Origin: Spodoptera frugiperda
Lineage: Eukaryota; Arthropoda; Insecta; Lepidoptera; Noctuidae
Assembly: GCF_023101765.2 (NCBI RefSeq)
Contig: NC_064215.1
Coordinates: 8,432,001-8,496,000 of the forward strand
Length of the DNA: 64,000 nt
Direction: 5' to 3'
Part shown: one piece after another, positions 1 through 11,301 of the stretch
Position numbering within the stretch: the stretch's first letter is position 1
How the letters are laid out: each line of letters opens with the position of its first letter
The notes under the pieces: generated by a model
Database searches by the model: none
The model's input: only the letters and a program-made list of their open reading frames with translations
What the model was told of the DNA's origin: nothing
Translations under genes and position numbers: made by a program

Positions 1-455
1 TACGCTTTGTTTTTAAAAAAGATATAAGCTTGTAAATTTGAAGTAAGTTATGAAAGATTCAATTCTAATTTGGATCAGATCGGATCGGCTTTAGATCGGA
101 TATTGCAAATAGATTTGATAAGCCTGACCTGCCTTAATACATAAATACTAGACTGCTATGTTAGATAAACTTAATATCTCCTTACGTGGGTGGGATCGTA
201 GGCGGAGTTAGTACTCAAGTTAGAATGAACTAGTTCTCGAATATTCTTTGTCACTAATAAACACAAAATAATTATTTTGAGTGTTTGTTTATTCAGAAAA
301 AAAAATGTGAAATAAATCAAACGCTAATTCTCATGAAAAACCACTTAAAACCAGGGAATCAAGTCTGCTATTTTCATAAATTGAGTCATTCCCACACGAT
401 CCCATTGTCGTTTTGCTAAGACTATAGACAGGGTAACCAATCCACAAACAAGGGT
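1..455. other. AT-rich DNA, nothing recognised
   Basis: No long open frame, RNA gene or repeat that recurs elsewhere in the window was seen here. Confidence 0.4.
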
Positions 456-528
456 ATAAGCTGATTTAGGTGATACTATTGACTTTTTAGGCCACGGGAA
501 AGTGGGCGAAGTCATTGGCAGAAGCTAG
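456..528 (+). mobile_element. Helitron-like 3' end fragment
   Basis: The segment carries the wording seen at other copies in the window (a run ending GGCAGAAGCTAG followed by T). Helitrons end in CTRR, often CTAG, and insert before a T, with a short GC hairpin just upstream. Here the hairpin area is weak. Only the 3' end is present. Family assignment is by structure; no helicase gene is nearby. Confidence 0.4.
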
Positions 529-907
529 TTATTCATATTCGTATACACAACTTGTCTCGTAAAACAACTTCTTTAGACAAAGTCACAGTAAAAGCTAGTG
601 CACTATAAAATTCGAAGGTATTATTACAAAAGCAAGATTGAAAACATAAAATATAGTTGCACTAAGGAATATCTTGTCGTATTTAATTTAAACGTCAAGA
701 CAGTTAGTAGCAGTTGAATTAATTGGAAACATGTAGTTGAAATGCTTGCTATTCAAATGTTTGATACTAGTAACTAGTTAGTTCTAATTGAAGATTATTA
801 TTTCGTGATACTCTTATTGATTAATTTTGATTTTGTTAGGCGTAGTAGGTATTTACATATCTTTTACCGTGGTTTCGCATACGGTGTGTTGTTTTCATTG
901 AGCTTTT

Positions 908-1268
908 TTAGAGTACTTTTTCACCAGAGATGTGCTACGTAGCTATACTACGAAGACGTTATAGTTAAGCTGTGAAAGTATGTGACCGTTTCCACTGATA
1001 CTAACATGTATTAAAATGGGTCGCCGCAAAGAAGGTATGCGAGGAAGATGCGCAGCTCGACTATGCGAAGTATCGATAGAAGAGAAGCCATCGATAGCAC
1101 ACGGCCATAGCACACATCCATAGCACGCATCGTCATATAAAAAACATAGCATAGCTGAGTCCGATTTCACTAGTGCTAATCTATGTGTATCAGTGTATAT
1201 GACTGGTGGAAGCCAAACGCATCCACGACAACGTAGCATAGCACATTACTGGTAGAAAAGCACCATTA
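908..1268 (+). mobile_element. MITE family 1, copy 1
   Basis: A non-autonomous DNA transposon of about 360 bp. The left end (CACCAGAGATGTGCTA-like) and the reverse complement of the right end (CTACCAGTAATGTGCTATG-like) form imperfect terminal inverted repeats of about 30 bp. Two more copies in the same orientation lie at 2168 and 6071. The interior is rich in short words such as ATAGCACA. The superfamily is not resolved because the target-site duplication is unclear. An open frame on the minus strand (943-1239) is partly kept in all copies but reflects shared repeat sequence, not a demonstrated protein. Confidence 0.65.
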
Positions 1269-1694
1269 TTTTCTAAAAGTTTTATCTAAAAAATACATAA
1301 CATAATACGTGCATTCTGCACATCTGCCAACTACTTCTAGGAATACAAATTATGATATTGTGTAAATATACATCTTCTGTGGTTATGTACGTTTCATAAC
1401 GCTAATTTTAATTTAGTTTTATGAAACTATAAAGCGCCAATAAAACTTATATAGCAGGATATAGTGATGTAAACGCATAGCTGGCACGTTCTCAAAGAAT
1501 ATTGTATGTTCTATGTTTAAGAATTTTGCAACGATCTGTTTATCTATCAAAAACTATTATGATGTCAATGAACTTGCCTCTGGTTGCATCACAATACATC
1601 AAATCCCCACGCTATAGATTCAATGGGGATCACAGCTACGTCATCGACATATTAAGGATGCTGGTTCCTTGTTCTTTAGGCGTCTGGTCAAAGG

Positions 1695-1990
1695 CTATTA
1701 TAGGACATAAGCACTCGGATGTAAAAGAGTACCGGGCAAGGGGTCTCGGTTTCGATTCCTAGGTCGGGCAAAGTATTATTGAGTTTTTTTCAGTTTCTCG
1801 AGAATGACTCAATAGTAGCACGGAGTTTAGAATTGTGCACAGTATATGGCAATAGGCTCACCCTCTATGATATGGGACTTATAACATAAATAGTTAAAAG
1901 TGGGTGTATATTGTATAGCGGCATTACGTGCCGTAATATACACCTCTGCCTACCTGCCTGCCTTTTAGTATAAAAGGTGTGACGTGGCAA
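1695..1990 (+). mobile_element. SINE family A, diverged copy
   Basis: A tRNA-derived short retroelement. Around 1735-1765 it has the remains of a tRNA head with a B-box-like GGTTTCGATTCC, followed by the SINE-A body (GCAATAGGCTCACC, then GCGGCATTACGTGCCGTAAT near 1920). It matches the better copy at 58,228. The A-box part is badly diverged, so this copy is unlikely to be transcribed by RNA polymerase III. Confidence 0.75.
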
Positions 1991-2167
1991 AAATAACAGG
2001 TTAATGACGAAAATAGCTATTGTTTATTTTTCATATCAATTTATCCTCAGGGAAAAATAACAGTGATTGCGTATATTAATAACATCTGACAAACGTAGGG
2101 CAACATTGTTTTCATAATAAAATGTACTAGTTTATTAGCTGCGGGTTTCTCTACACAAATTTCCCGT

Positions 2168-2537
2168 TAAGAGTGCTCCAGCAGAGATGTGCTATGTAAC
2201 TATGCTATGAAGATGTAATAGCTAAGCTGATAAACCATGCGATCGTTTCCACTGATACTACGCTGTGTAGCTGGGAGAGTAAGATGTGCTATGAAGATGC
2301 ACCGCCGCAAAGTAGTTGTGTGAAGAAAATGCGCAGCTCGAGTATACGATGTATCGATAGCAGGGAAGCTATTCATAGCACACAACGATAGCACAAATCT
2401 TTCCATATAAAAAACATAGCTGAGTCCGTTTACACTAAGTGCTAAGCTATGAATATCAATGAATATGATTGGTGGAAGCCAAAAGCATCGCACAGCTACG
2501 TAGCATTACCACATCTTTGGTGGGAAAAGCACCCTAA
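2168..2537 (+). mobile_element. MITE family 1, copy 2
   Basis: Same family and orientation as the copies at 908 and 6071. The left end includes GCAGAGATGTGCTATGTA and the right end reads, in reverse, CCACCAAAGATGTGGTAATG-like. A shared internal block, TTTCCACTGATACTA, lies near 2248. Confidence 0.65.
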
Positions 2538-3120
2538 AGGGTAGACTATGTCTTCCATACTCCAACTATCAAATATTGGTATTTTGCAAAACTTAGAGAG
2601 TGCTTGAGGATAAATACCTAATCAGCATAAAAGGGTAAGAAACAAACTTACTTTTGCAATTTTTATATCAATTAAGATTACTGCATCTATTTTCAGAATG
2701 CATCTAAAATCAATAGAAGATCTCAGTTCAGACCCATTGAGCAATTCAAATGTCAGACAGACTCAAAGCAATAGGTATACCAATATTCAATTGTTTTGTA
2801 TCAATAGTTGAATAGGCAAGTGATTGTAGGCATGTGCTTAATTCTGCAGTGCGCCTTTGTGTAAATGGTTGTAGCAATACTATCATATTGTCATGTTTGT
2901 TTTAGCTAAATAACAACATACTCTTAGGTACAATATGAATTGTGTCTTGGATTATATTAGATCACTGTCAGACTGCAGCCTTTGGTTAAGCGCTTTCTAT
3001 CTGGCAAAGTATGGACTATCTATCTGGTAAATCTACCTATTTAAGACTAGCCTAACTCTAACCTATTCCAATGAAACACAATTGTTTCTACACTATTGTT
3101 ATAAAAAGTGAAACAAATTT
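2538..3120. other. AT-rich DNA, nothing recognised
   Basis: No supported gene or repeat. The region is intergenic or intronic in character. Confidence 0.35.
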
Positions 3121-3300
3121 GACTGCAGGGTTGGCGTGGTACTTAGGCAACCGGCTGTCGTTCTACGTCAAGCGGGTTTAATTCCCGGATTCGATAAATT
3201 GATGTTTCGGGTCTGAGTTCAAACATATAAGTTCACATAGACATCAGTCTATGTGAACTTGTATGTTTTTTAACACACCCACGACACAAGAGAATATCTT
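3121..3300 (+). mobile_element. SINE family B copy with a hairpin insertion
   Basis: The copy begins GACTGCAGGGTTGGCGTGG, a degenerate version of the SINE-B head at 61,706. It carries a damaged B box (GGGTTTAATTCC), then the body up to CACCCACGACACAAGAGAA. The usual linear sequence is interrupted by an inverted copy of its own 3' half at 3221-3242, making a hairpin with 3247-3268. Confidence 0.7.
3221..3268. repeat. 22-bp inverted repeat inside SINE-B
   Basis: Arms 3221-3242 and 3247-3268 are reverse complements with one mismatch, separated by four bases. The right arm is normal SINE-B sequence; the left arm replaces it with its mirror, as expected from a template switch. Confidence 0.85.
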
Positions 3301-3811
3301 AGTAATAGGAGACGTCCAAAAAACAGTACTCAACACATTTTATACAGCATGATTATATGGACGTATAAACTTAAATGAAATACTGACAAAGTACTAATCA
3401 TATCACAAGTAATATATGTATTACAGGACATAAAAAACGGGCACAAGCACTAATCTCCCATCACAGTTCCACTCAAACTACCAATCTCCTCACATCTATC
3501 AAATTACACAAAACACAAGATGCACTCAAAAGATTTCACCCGAAAACTTCTCTTTCTGACCTAAGCTTAATCTTGTTCAAGCAATTTCATGGCCCGACTT
3601 GATTACTGCAGAACAAACAAGGAAAACAAAATCACTATCCCGCGTATTAATCTTTTGCTCCTAACAATTATTTTCCTTCGCAAATCTCACACGCAACTAA
3701 ACAGCTCTATCTATTTAGTTATGTTGTGTCATAATACACAAACTGGGTAGAAGGACCACTTTTGTAAGCAGTAGTAAAAAATCTTGTAAAGTAAGTTTAT
3801 CGTTTCGGAGA

Positions 3812-3898
3812 TGTGAAATTGTAGGTTTGTAAACGCACCCACGACCCAGGAGAAAATATGATTGTGGAGCACGGTTTAAAAAAAAAATCTCTACAATA
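3812..3898 (+). mobile_element. SINE-B 3' half only
   Basis: Contains TGTAAACGCACCCACGACC followed by AGGAGAAAAT and an A-rich tail, with no tRNA head. It is a 5'-truncated SINE-B copy, or the tail of a LINE that shares this 3' end. Confidence 0.6.
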
Positions 3899-4102
3899 CA
3901 AGGAGATACGGAGATTAATTTTTCTTATCAGTTGGTAAGTCCAACTAATAAGACAAAATTATGTTTATGGATTAAAAAAAAAGACAATATGTAATAATGA
4001 AAAAGGATTAGACAAAACCAGGATTATTTTTATTTATTATAGCTTTTTTAATTATAATTGTTTAAGTATTTGATATCGGTGAAGAGAAATCTTGACAACG
4101 AA

Positions 4103-4170
4103 TACGGGGTTCGGGCTCGAAAAGCAGGGGTAGGAATGGAGTGATTTTTAATCAGTAAGTCTGACACACC
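4103..4170 (+). mobile_element. R1-like LINE tail fragment
   Basis: Short match to the 3' tail of the LINE at 54,881 (GGCTCGAAAAGCAGGGGTAG, then TTTTTAATCAGTAAG and TCTGACAC). It is heavily 5'-truncated and diverged. Confidence 0.6.
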
Positions 4171-4770
4171 AACAAAAAGAGTACCTAAGCCAGATTTGAC
4201 ACACCAACCGTATTCCACTCCCTCCTTAACAGTCTTACTGAACCTTCTGTTCCCTCCACCGTCTACATATTTCGTTCTAGTCACGCAACAGTGTCAGCTA
4301 GATCACTTGCGATAGACGTAACGTGCCCACGCTTTGTTAGCTGGAGGAAATCACTTCAGTAATGGGTTTGCATTACGCGTTCTACTTAGAGGATTTCGGT
4401 ACACAATTTAGAAGTGATTTCAATTAACATTTGTGTTAAACAGAATGGCTTGTATGGTTACGTTATAATTGAATTGTCAATTAGCTCGTGTTTGGAGATA
4501 GTTAAGGAAGTTCATTTGTCCTGTATATGTTGAGATAGGTGGTAATAAATGATGATTATGTAATATAATTGGGGTATATACTATCTTCTGTTCTGTTTGT
4601 CGTTTTCACAGCAATATGGGCATACAATTGACAATTATTTATTATTGTGGTAGTGCTTCTTCAAAAGCATAAAAGCTGCTGACAATGGGTCTTTGGAGAA
4701 TACAGTTTATTACTCAATTTATTGATCAGATGGCTTGTAACAGTGGACCACATTGGATCAGAACCTCTGA
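4171..4770. other. AT-rich DNA, nothing recognised
   Basis: No supported feature between the LINE tail fragment and the weak open frame at 4771. Confidence 0.3.
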
Positions 4771-5013
4771 TCTCTTATTAAGCGAAACATTTGTGTGGTC
4801 TATCTCCTAAAGGAAGAGAAGGAAACTCCAGAAACAATAAGACAAAGACATCAGAGAGGTCGCGGGTGTGATGTGGAACAGAGCAGCTCTAGTCAGGACA
4901 GAGTGAAAAGGTTGGAGGAGGTCTTTGCCGACGCCAAACAGATTTGCAAAAGATTACCAAACAATAGTCATAGAATAAGTTTTATCTACAGTTACCTTGA
5001 ATATGATTTTTAA
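4771..5013 (+). other. Possible decayed or terminal coding segment, unknown
   Basis: An open stretch of about 80 codons bounded by TGA at 4768 and a stop at 5011. No ATG opens it. The peptide is hydrophilic and charged, with pieces such as KEEKETPETIRQRHQRGRG and RVKRLEEVFADAKQICKRL, unlike the I/L/F/Y-rich products of random AT-rich frames around it. It could be a last exon, a pseudogene piece, or chance. I do not recognise the family, and no clear splice acceptor was identified. Confidence 0.2.
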
Positions 5014-5289
5014 ATGTACCTATAATATTATGTAATGTTTTTAATTTTATTTCCGAGGGCTTATAGAATTACTTGATATCCATCCAAATCCATTTATAAA
5101 TATGAATAGTCAACAAATTAATTGAAAACTAGCAATAAAAATAAGAGTATCCACGTGAGTAGTACCTCAGGACAAATAAATAAATCAATAGGTCACGTAA
5201 GCACAGGTTGAACGGTTGCCTTGAGACACAGGTACGAGTCAGAAGTGTATCTTTTTAAATAATGATCACGTGTCACGGAATACCGCATC

Positions 5290-5345
5290 GTTAATCGAGT
5301 GGCTATAATGCGGCTGGCGAACAAGGTGTCTTGTTTAATTCTTAT
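5290..5345 (+). mobile_element. Possible SINE-A head remnant
   Basis: TCGAGTGGCT, then CGAACAAGG and GTCTTG, resembles the SINE-A tRNA head in order and spacing, but the B box is lost and the body does not follow. Confidence 0.3.
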
Positions 5346-5514
5346 TTCATGCTAAAAGGTATTAATTTTAGTTTTTATGTAGTGGAAATTGGCTGTTACG
5401 TTTACGTTATGATAAGTTATGTGTTTGATTTTGGTTCAGTAATATTTCAGTAATCAAATAGGACTTACAAATAATTATATTTATACATATCAGTTATTAT
5501 AATATAAGGCCATC

Positions 5515-5630
5515 TTAAAAGGCCGGCAACGCACCTGTGACTCCTCTGGTTTTGCAGGTGTCCATGGGCGGCGCTGATCGGTTACTTTCAGGTGACCAAA
5601 AAGTTCGTTGGCCCCAATTTCATGAAAAAA
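5515..5630 (+). repeat. Interspersed tail repeat (GGCCGGCAACGC family)
   Basis: Begins GGCCGGCAACGCACCTG and continues with ACTCCTCTGG and ATGGGCGGCGCTGATCGG. Other copies lie at 31,335, 34,345, 43,070, 53,385, 54,095 and 61,100. This is a common moth LINE-type 3' tail, perhaps from the CR1/Zenon group; the LINE body is not in the window. Confidence 0.65.
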
Positions 5631-6070
5631 ATAAAGCTAAAGAGTTTGTTCCTGACTATAAAGTATAAGTATAATTATAAAAAAGTCGCGTGCATTTATC
5701 TCAATGCGTTATGCATAATGCTAGAAAACAATATTATTGATTAGCTCTAAGATTTGCCACAAATTAATCATCGTTATGGAAACACGCTACATCTACTACT
5801 GAAACTATTTGTAAAACCATTGTATAGTACCTACATCTATAAGCATAAGTGTACAGTATTTTTTATACTAAAATAGTTTATTTTCCACGGGCTCGTGTCT
5901 CTGCCGTTGTTGTAAATTAGTTACAGTTTTATAGTCAATAACACTTATTTTAAAGATAAAGATAGAATTGATTGAATAAACATAGAAGTACACAGTATTA
6001 AAATCTATGATTGAATTACTTTAATGCGTCCTTAAACAAGCAGTTACTAGTAAACAATACAAGTATCTGT

Positions 6071-6401
6071 TTAAGGATGTTTTGCCACCAGAGATGTGCT
6101 ATGTAGCTAGGTTACAAAGTTGTATTAGCTAAGCTGTGAAACTCTGTAACCGTTTCTACTGATACTAAGCTTTGTATCTATGTAAGGAAGATGCGCAGCT
6201 CGACTATGCGACGTATAAATAGTAGGGAAGTCATCCATAGTACACAGCAATAGCACGCATCGTTTCATATAAAAAACACAGCTTAGTTGAGTCTGTTTCT
6301 ACCAGCGCTAAGTTATGTGTACCACTGAATATGATTGGTGGAAGCCAAACGCATCTACAGTAACGTAGCATAGAATATCTCTGGTGGAAAAGCACCATTA
6401 G
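6071..6401 (+). mobile_element. MITE family 1, copy 3
   Basis: Left end GCCACCAGAGATGTGCTATG; right end, read in reverse, GCTTTTCCACCAGAGATATT. These give the clearest terminal inverted repeats of the three copies. The interior block TTTCTACTGATACTAAGC matches the other two. Confidence 0.7.
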
Positions 6402-6599
6402 GATTTTGCCATAAAATAGTGTCGGTGTGTGACGGCATTCATGCCGTTGTAAAACTGCCAATTGTTTTAATAAGACTTCCAATGTTAAAACTACATTTTT
6501 ATTACTATTCTTGCTATATATTTAAACAATTTCGACTTAAACGTCTACGTGTTTGGCATACAGTAATACATCTATATAAAAAGGCCTAATGGAGTGAAT

Positions 6600-6965
6600 T
6601 ATAATCAGTTTTTTTTGGAATATGATTAAACATTCATTGAAAACTCCCGTTTAAGGAGTGGAGTGAGATTACTTTGGTTAAAATTAATTATTATGAATGT
6701 TGTACACCAGCCATAAAATATAGTCGCTTTAAGGTGATGACAGCTATGGAGGCTTGGTAGTTTAAGATGCGTCACATGCATGAGAGACAAACGATGAATG
6801 AAATCATCGTAAGGAAATCTGAGCCTATCATTTCTAATTATAAGTTTGAAATCACCAACACACATTGAGCAAGGGTAGTTAGTGATTAATAACACAAAAC
6901 TTCTCTTCTTGCCAAAATACGCCTTTGGCCAGTAGTATCCACATATAGGCTGTTAATGATATGAG
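6600..6965 (+). repeat. RTE-like LINE tail, copy 1
   Basis: The 3' part (6805-6960) matches 15,990 and 50,215: ATTTCTAATTATAAGTTTGA, then TTGAGCAAG, GCCTTTGGCCAGTAGT and TAGGCTGTTAATGAT. Moth RTE/BovB-type LINEs commonly end in such a sequence. Upstream of 6805 the homology is uncertain. Confidence 0.5.
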
Positions 6966-7467
6966 AAGGTGTTGATGGTGATCATCACATCTCTATAAAA
7001 TATGAGAATTGAACTAATAACACACTGTAAAGAAAATTCCTCGAACATCTTCATGAACCAAACTCAAGGCCTTAGAAACCAAACTCAAGGACTCGTTCAC
7101 AACGATAACATTACCATTAAAACAATAAAATAAAACTTAAATACAAGCACTTCAGTCAATCAAAGTCCTTTAAACGAATAAAAACATTCACAGTTAAAAA
7201 AAAATGCTTAAACAACTAAAATGCTAATGGAACTTGAAAACTAGAATTTATAAATTTCCAAATGACTTTTGGCGTCAGTTCCCGAGATATCTAGGTTCCC
7301 CGGCGCGTCATTAGGGACGAATCAGCTGTCAACATTAATAAAAGTTAAAACTTCGCAGAAAAATGTAATTAGGTCCGAATAGTTGGATCGTTCAGAATCC
7401 TGCTTTTCTAGTGATCGAAATTTGTGTGTGCCTGTGTGTGTTTGTTTGTTTATGTTTTTTGTTATTC

Positions 7468-7565
7468 AAACTCAAATTATTTATTGCATTCATGTGTACA
7501 TTTGAATAATATATAATTAGGGGCTCTTCATGGGTCTCAACATGAAACCCGGTTAGGGATTCTTC
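7468..7565. repeat. Dispersed repeat (ATTTATTGCATTCAT family)
   Basis: CAAACTCAAATTATTTATTG and CAACATGAAACCCGGTTAGG recur in the same order at 62,400-62,515, with a variable middle. Probably a LINE 3' tail; class unknown. Confidence 0.5.
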
Positions 7566-7792
7566 TTTTTTGTTAAAATAGAGATGATATCTGGATCTTT
7601 TTTTTCTTGTATATATTTAATAATTTATATATAGCTAATCAGTTTTCAAGGCAAGGACGTTGTTAGCAGTCTGTAAAAAAATACTATCCTATTTTTGTCG
7701 TAGTTGGTGGTTCTATACAACGATCATATAAATAGGACGTTTCTATTATTATCTAACATCTATTTTGATTTCTAGGCTTATAGAATACACTG

Positions 7793-7980
7793 ATGGAGCC
7801 TAGTAGGGCTGATGCTTAATCTAGAGCTGCGGACTACCTAACGGGTTTACCGGGGTTCCGGCTCGAAAAGCAGGAGTTGGAACGGGGTAGTTTTTAGTCA
7901 GGAAGGTCTGACACCCTTTCTAACCTCGCCCAGAGCGGGATAAGTCATTGGATGTTTCTTCCCGCTTAGAAAAAATCCTT
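7793..7980 (+). mobile_element. R1-like LINE tail, 5'-truncated copy
   Basis: Nearly the whole 190-bp tail of the element at 54,881 is present, from GCCTAGTAGGGCTGATGC through GGCTCGAAAAGCAGGAGTTG to GGATAAGTCATTGGATG, with a short A run after it. The start point differs from those of other copies, as expected from variable 5' truncation. Confidence 0.75.
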
Positions 7981-8285
7981 AAAAGTGAAGCTGCAATCCA
8001 CAGCTAGTGTATATTATAAGTTCCTTCTAATTTCCGACGACAACCGCAAAATTGGAACGATTAAAAATAATACGTTTTTTATTTACAAAGATACCGTTCA
8101 TTTAATTCTGTGGCCTTTTCTAATAGGTTCTATTAAAGAGGTGTTTAGTTGTTCTAGTTATGGCTAAATGCAGTGTGACCTAACCTGTGATGAGGTCAAT
8201 TTTGTTTCTTTGGGTGGTCCATAGATGCGTGTACGAACGTAATCTACAACACATGTTGAGAACGTACATAGTACAAGAAAACCCA

Positions 8286-8289
<4 letters not shown>

Positions 8290-8318
<29 letters not shown>
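8290..8318 (-). repeat. LINE poly(A) tail
   Basis: An uninterrupted T run on the plus strand directly next to the element's 3' end. It marks the priming end of reverse transcription. Confidence 0.9.
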
Positions 8319-8321
<3 letters not shown>

Positions 8322-8376
8322 TTTAATGGGTCGACGTTTGACCGCTATCTCACCTGATGGTAAGTGATGATGCGGC

Positions 8377-9724
8377 CTACGGTGGAGCACGTCTGCCCAT
8401 AAGCAACCTATTCACTCGGGCCTTGAAGACACCCAGGTTATACCCATCAGGGAACACAGACTCCGGCAAGGAGTTCCACTCCCTAGCAGTTCGCACAAGG
8501 AAGCTTGAAGCGAAACGCTTCGTGCGAGTGGGTGGGATATCTACCATGAAGCGGTGACGCCTCGCCGATTGTCTTGTGGTTCGATGATGAAAAGGACTAG
8601 GGGGAATCAAGTTGTGCAATTCCCCCGCACACTCTCCGAAATGTATCCGGTAAAAAACGGAAAGGCTTGCGACCTTGCGCCTGTGTTCAAGGCTTTGAAG
8701 CCGGGCCTCCACAAGCGCATCATCGTTGATGAGCTTCTTGGCACGCCTTTCAATGTGTTCGAGCGCATCTAGCTGGCATTTAGCCGAGCCGTCCCAAAGG
8801 TGAGAACAGTACTCCATACATGACCGAACCTGCGCTTGGTACAGGCTCAGCAGTTGTTTCGGTGTGAAGTACCGTCTCACCTTCGAGAGGATACCCAACT
8901 TCCTACCAGCCAGATGCGCCTTCGACTCTATATAAGAGCCGAAGTTTAGCGTTGGCGATAGAGTTACGCCCAGAAGCTCTAGATGATCCGATATTGGAAC
9001 GGATACATTTCGGAAAGTAGGAGCCAGCGGAAATTGACTCCGTTTGGCAGAGAATAGACACGCCTGGGTTTTGGTAGCGTTGAACTTGACCAAGTTGGCG
9101 TCACCCCAATCGGAGACCGCCTTCAAGGACGAGTTCAACCGTTCGACCATGGATTCTCTTAGAGACTGGATCTGTGTTCCGCTAGTCCGCGCATCGGACA
9201 CATACCTTTCAACAACTGTGCTGTCATCTGCATACCCAAAGATACCGGGCTTAAGCAGGTCGTTGATGTGCAGCAAAAAGAGCGTTGCTGAAAGTACTGA
9301 CCCCTGAGGGACTCCGGCGTTGATACCAAATTGGTCAGACGAGCAGCCATCGATGACTACTCGAATTGACCGATCCCTCAGGAAGTCTGCAATCCATCTG
9401 CACAGATCAGCGGGAAGTCCATATGCAGGAAGCTTGCCGATAAGGCTGTCGTGCCAAACCCTGTCAAAGGCCTTCGATATATCGAGTGAGACCGCTATTG
9501 CCTCCCCGTGCTTCTCTATGGCCTCGCTCCAAATGTGGGTGGCATACGCAAGAAGGTCCCCAGTGGATCGGTTGTGGCGAAACCCATACTGCTGATCGCT
9601 GAGGAGGTCGTTACCTTCAAGGTATGCCAGGAGCCTGTTGTTAAGTACACGTTCCATACTCTTACAGAGTATGGACGTGACTGAGATTGGTCGGTAATTG
9701 TTAGGGTCGGCACGACTACCTTTT
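8377..9724 (-). pseudogene. LINE reverse transcriptase, C-terminal segment (frame broken)
   Basis: Continues the polyprotein in a shifted frame. In order it shows NNYRPISVTS, QQYGFRHNRST, AVSLDISKAFDRVWH, AGVPQGSVLSATLF and the catalytic box YADD (GYADDSTVV), which together identify a group II-intron/LINE-type reverse transcriptase. The carboxyl end (about 200 residues after YADD) includes the thumb-like region and ends RLLMGRRAPP before the stop at 8377. Catalytic residues are intact, so the lesion is mainly the one-base shift in the homopolymer at 9721-9725. The shift could also be a sequencing error in an A5 run. The segment does not start its own protein; the upstream ATG-like start in this frame is incidental. 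Confidence 0.93.
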
Positions 9725-11288
9725 TGGGCACAGGCTGCACGTTGGCCAGCTTCCATGCAACCGGCACTTGACCAGTCTCCAAGGAAAGTCGAAACAGGCG
9801 TGTCAGGATTGGAGACAACTCAGGCGCACAGGTTTTTAAAACCACGGCCGGGATTCCGTCGGGGCCACTGGCCTTGTTCACGTCGAGATTACGCAACGTC
9901 TTATACACCTCCTTCTGTCGGATGCGAATTTTCGACATTTTCGTCTCGCATACGTTATTTAGAGAAGGAGGTATAGCGCCACCAGTATCAAGACGTGAAG
10001 ATTCCGCAAATAGAGAAGCAAACAGGTTTGCCTTCTCTACCGCGGTGTGTGCCAGCGTCCCGTTAGGCCCCAGGAGAGGTGGGAGTGAAGGACGGCAGAA
10101 GTTCGATTCAACCGCCTTGGCCAGGGACCAGAATGCTTTACTACCCGCTGGGTAAGAAGCCAGTTTGTTCCCTATTCGGCCAATGTGGTTGAACCGGGCC
10201 ATCCGTAATGCCTTTTTGCATGACTTGGCAGCCCGGTTATAGGCTCTCTTCCTCTGAAGAGTGTCGTCAGCCCTACGACGCCTGGCATCCGCCCATGCCA
10301 AGTATGCCGCATGCTTTCGCGCTTCAGCACGTCTGCAGTCGGCATCGAACCATGGACGAGTCCCACCGAAAGATGTCGCGTCCGAGAATGGAATGTAGTA
10401 TTCCATGCCCTGACGCAACACCCCTGTTATGGCATCCGCACAAGCTGACGGGTCTTCAGTAGAGAAGCAGACAGGCCGCCAAGGATAGGATGCAAAAAAG
10501 GATCGCATCCCATCCCAATCTGCTGACTTGTACCGCCACATCCGCCGAGATCCTCTGGGACAAGGATCCGGTGGGGAGTACGTGGATACGGATTTCACCA
10601 GACAGTGGTCAGAGCTACCCAAGGGTGAAGATACTGACACCGAGTAGCTGTCTGGATCAGTTGTCAGCAGAAGGTCTAGGCAGTTGGCAGTGTGCGAGTC
10701 GACATCGGGCACCCTTGTGGCCTCCTGGACCAGCTGGGTCAGGCCAAGCGTTAGCGCAAGCTTACGCATTTCCCTCCCAGCATGGTCAGTGCACTGGTAT
10801 GGGAACAGCCACTCCTGGTGATGGGCGTTAAAGTCCCCCAGTAACACCAACTGGGCCGAAGGGTACCTCTGCCGAGCCGCATCCGCCGTCTCCACAAGGT
10901 GCTGCGCTAATCTGGTCGTCTCCAAATCTCCGCTGTGCGACCGGTAGACACAGGCATAGAGGATTTTCTCTATGCCTGTGTCCACCAGTATCCACAAGGT
11001 TGAAAAACTGGGGTCCTCAAAGTTTCGGAGACGCCGGTAACAGACGCCGTCTTGGACGTATAGGCATACGCCTGCACGGGGAACGAAATTGTGCTCCAGG
11101 GAAAAGCCTGGGTAGTTCAGGTATGATACGTCCGACGGACATCTGATCTGGGTCTCCGAGAGAAACAAGAGCGTTGGGTTCTCGGTCTCCAGATGGTGAT
11201 GGACCGCATTGAGATTTGAGTGCAAGCCTCGGATGTTGGAGAGGTGCACTTTGAGGGAGAGGAGTGCAGCCGCTGTTGAACCCTTTTC
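9721..11288 (-). pseudogene. LINE endonuclease and N-terminal RT segment (frame broken)
   Basis: Encodes the 5' half of the LINE polyprotein: it would nick genomic DNA and begin reverse transcription. Counting from the GTG at 11,249, the endonuclease covers about residues 1-220 with SETQ (31-34), LLGDFNAHH (136-144) and SSDHCLV (212-218), the expected catalytic signatures of the exonuclease-III-like fold. A linker follows, then the first RT motif KASGPDGIP (459-467). The frame is open back to a TAA near 11,290 but has no ATG. An ATG at about 11,302 opens another frame (MKTRAKKRVQQ) that looks like the natural N-terminus, suggesting a second frameshift between 11,255 and 11,288. Sense is lost after residue 510, at the A-run covering 9721-9725. 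Confidence 0.9.
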
Positions 11289-11301
11289 TTAGCTCTCGTT
11301 T

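Noticed and set aside
943..1239. Protein gene conserved in three copies (also 2200-2493 and 6231-6482, minus strand)
   Set aside because: The shared open frame tracks MITE family 1; the copies differ by frame-changing indels and stops, so it is repeat sequence rather than a gene.
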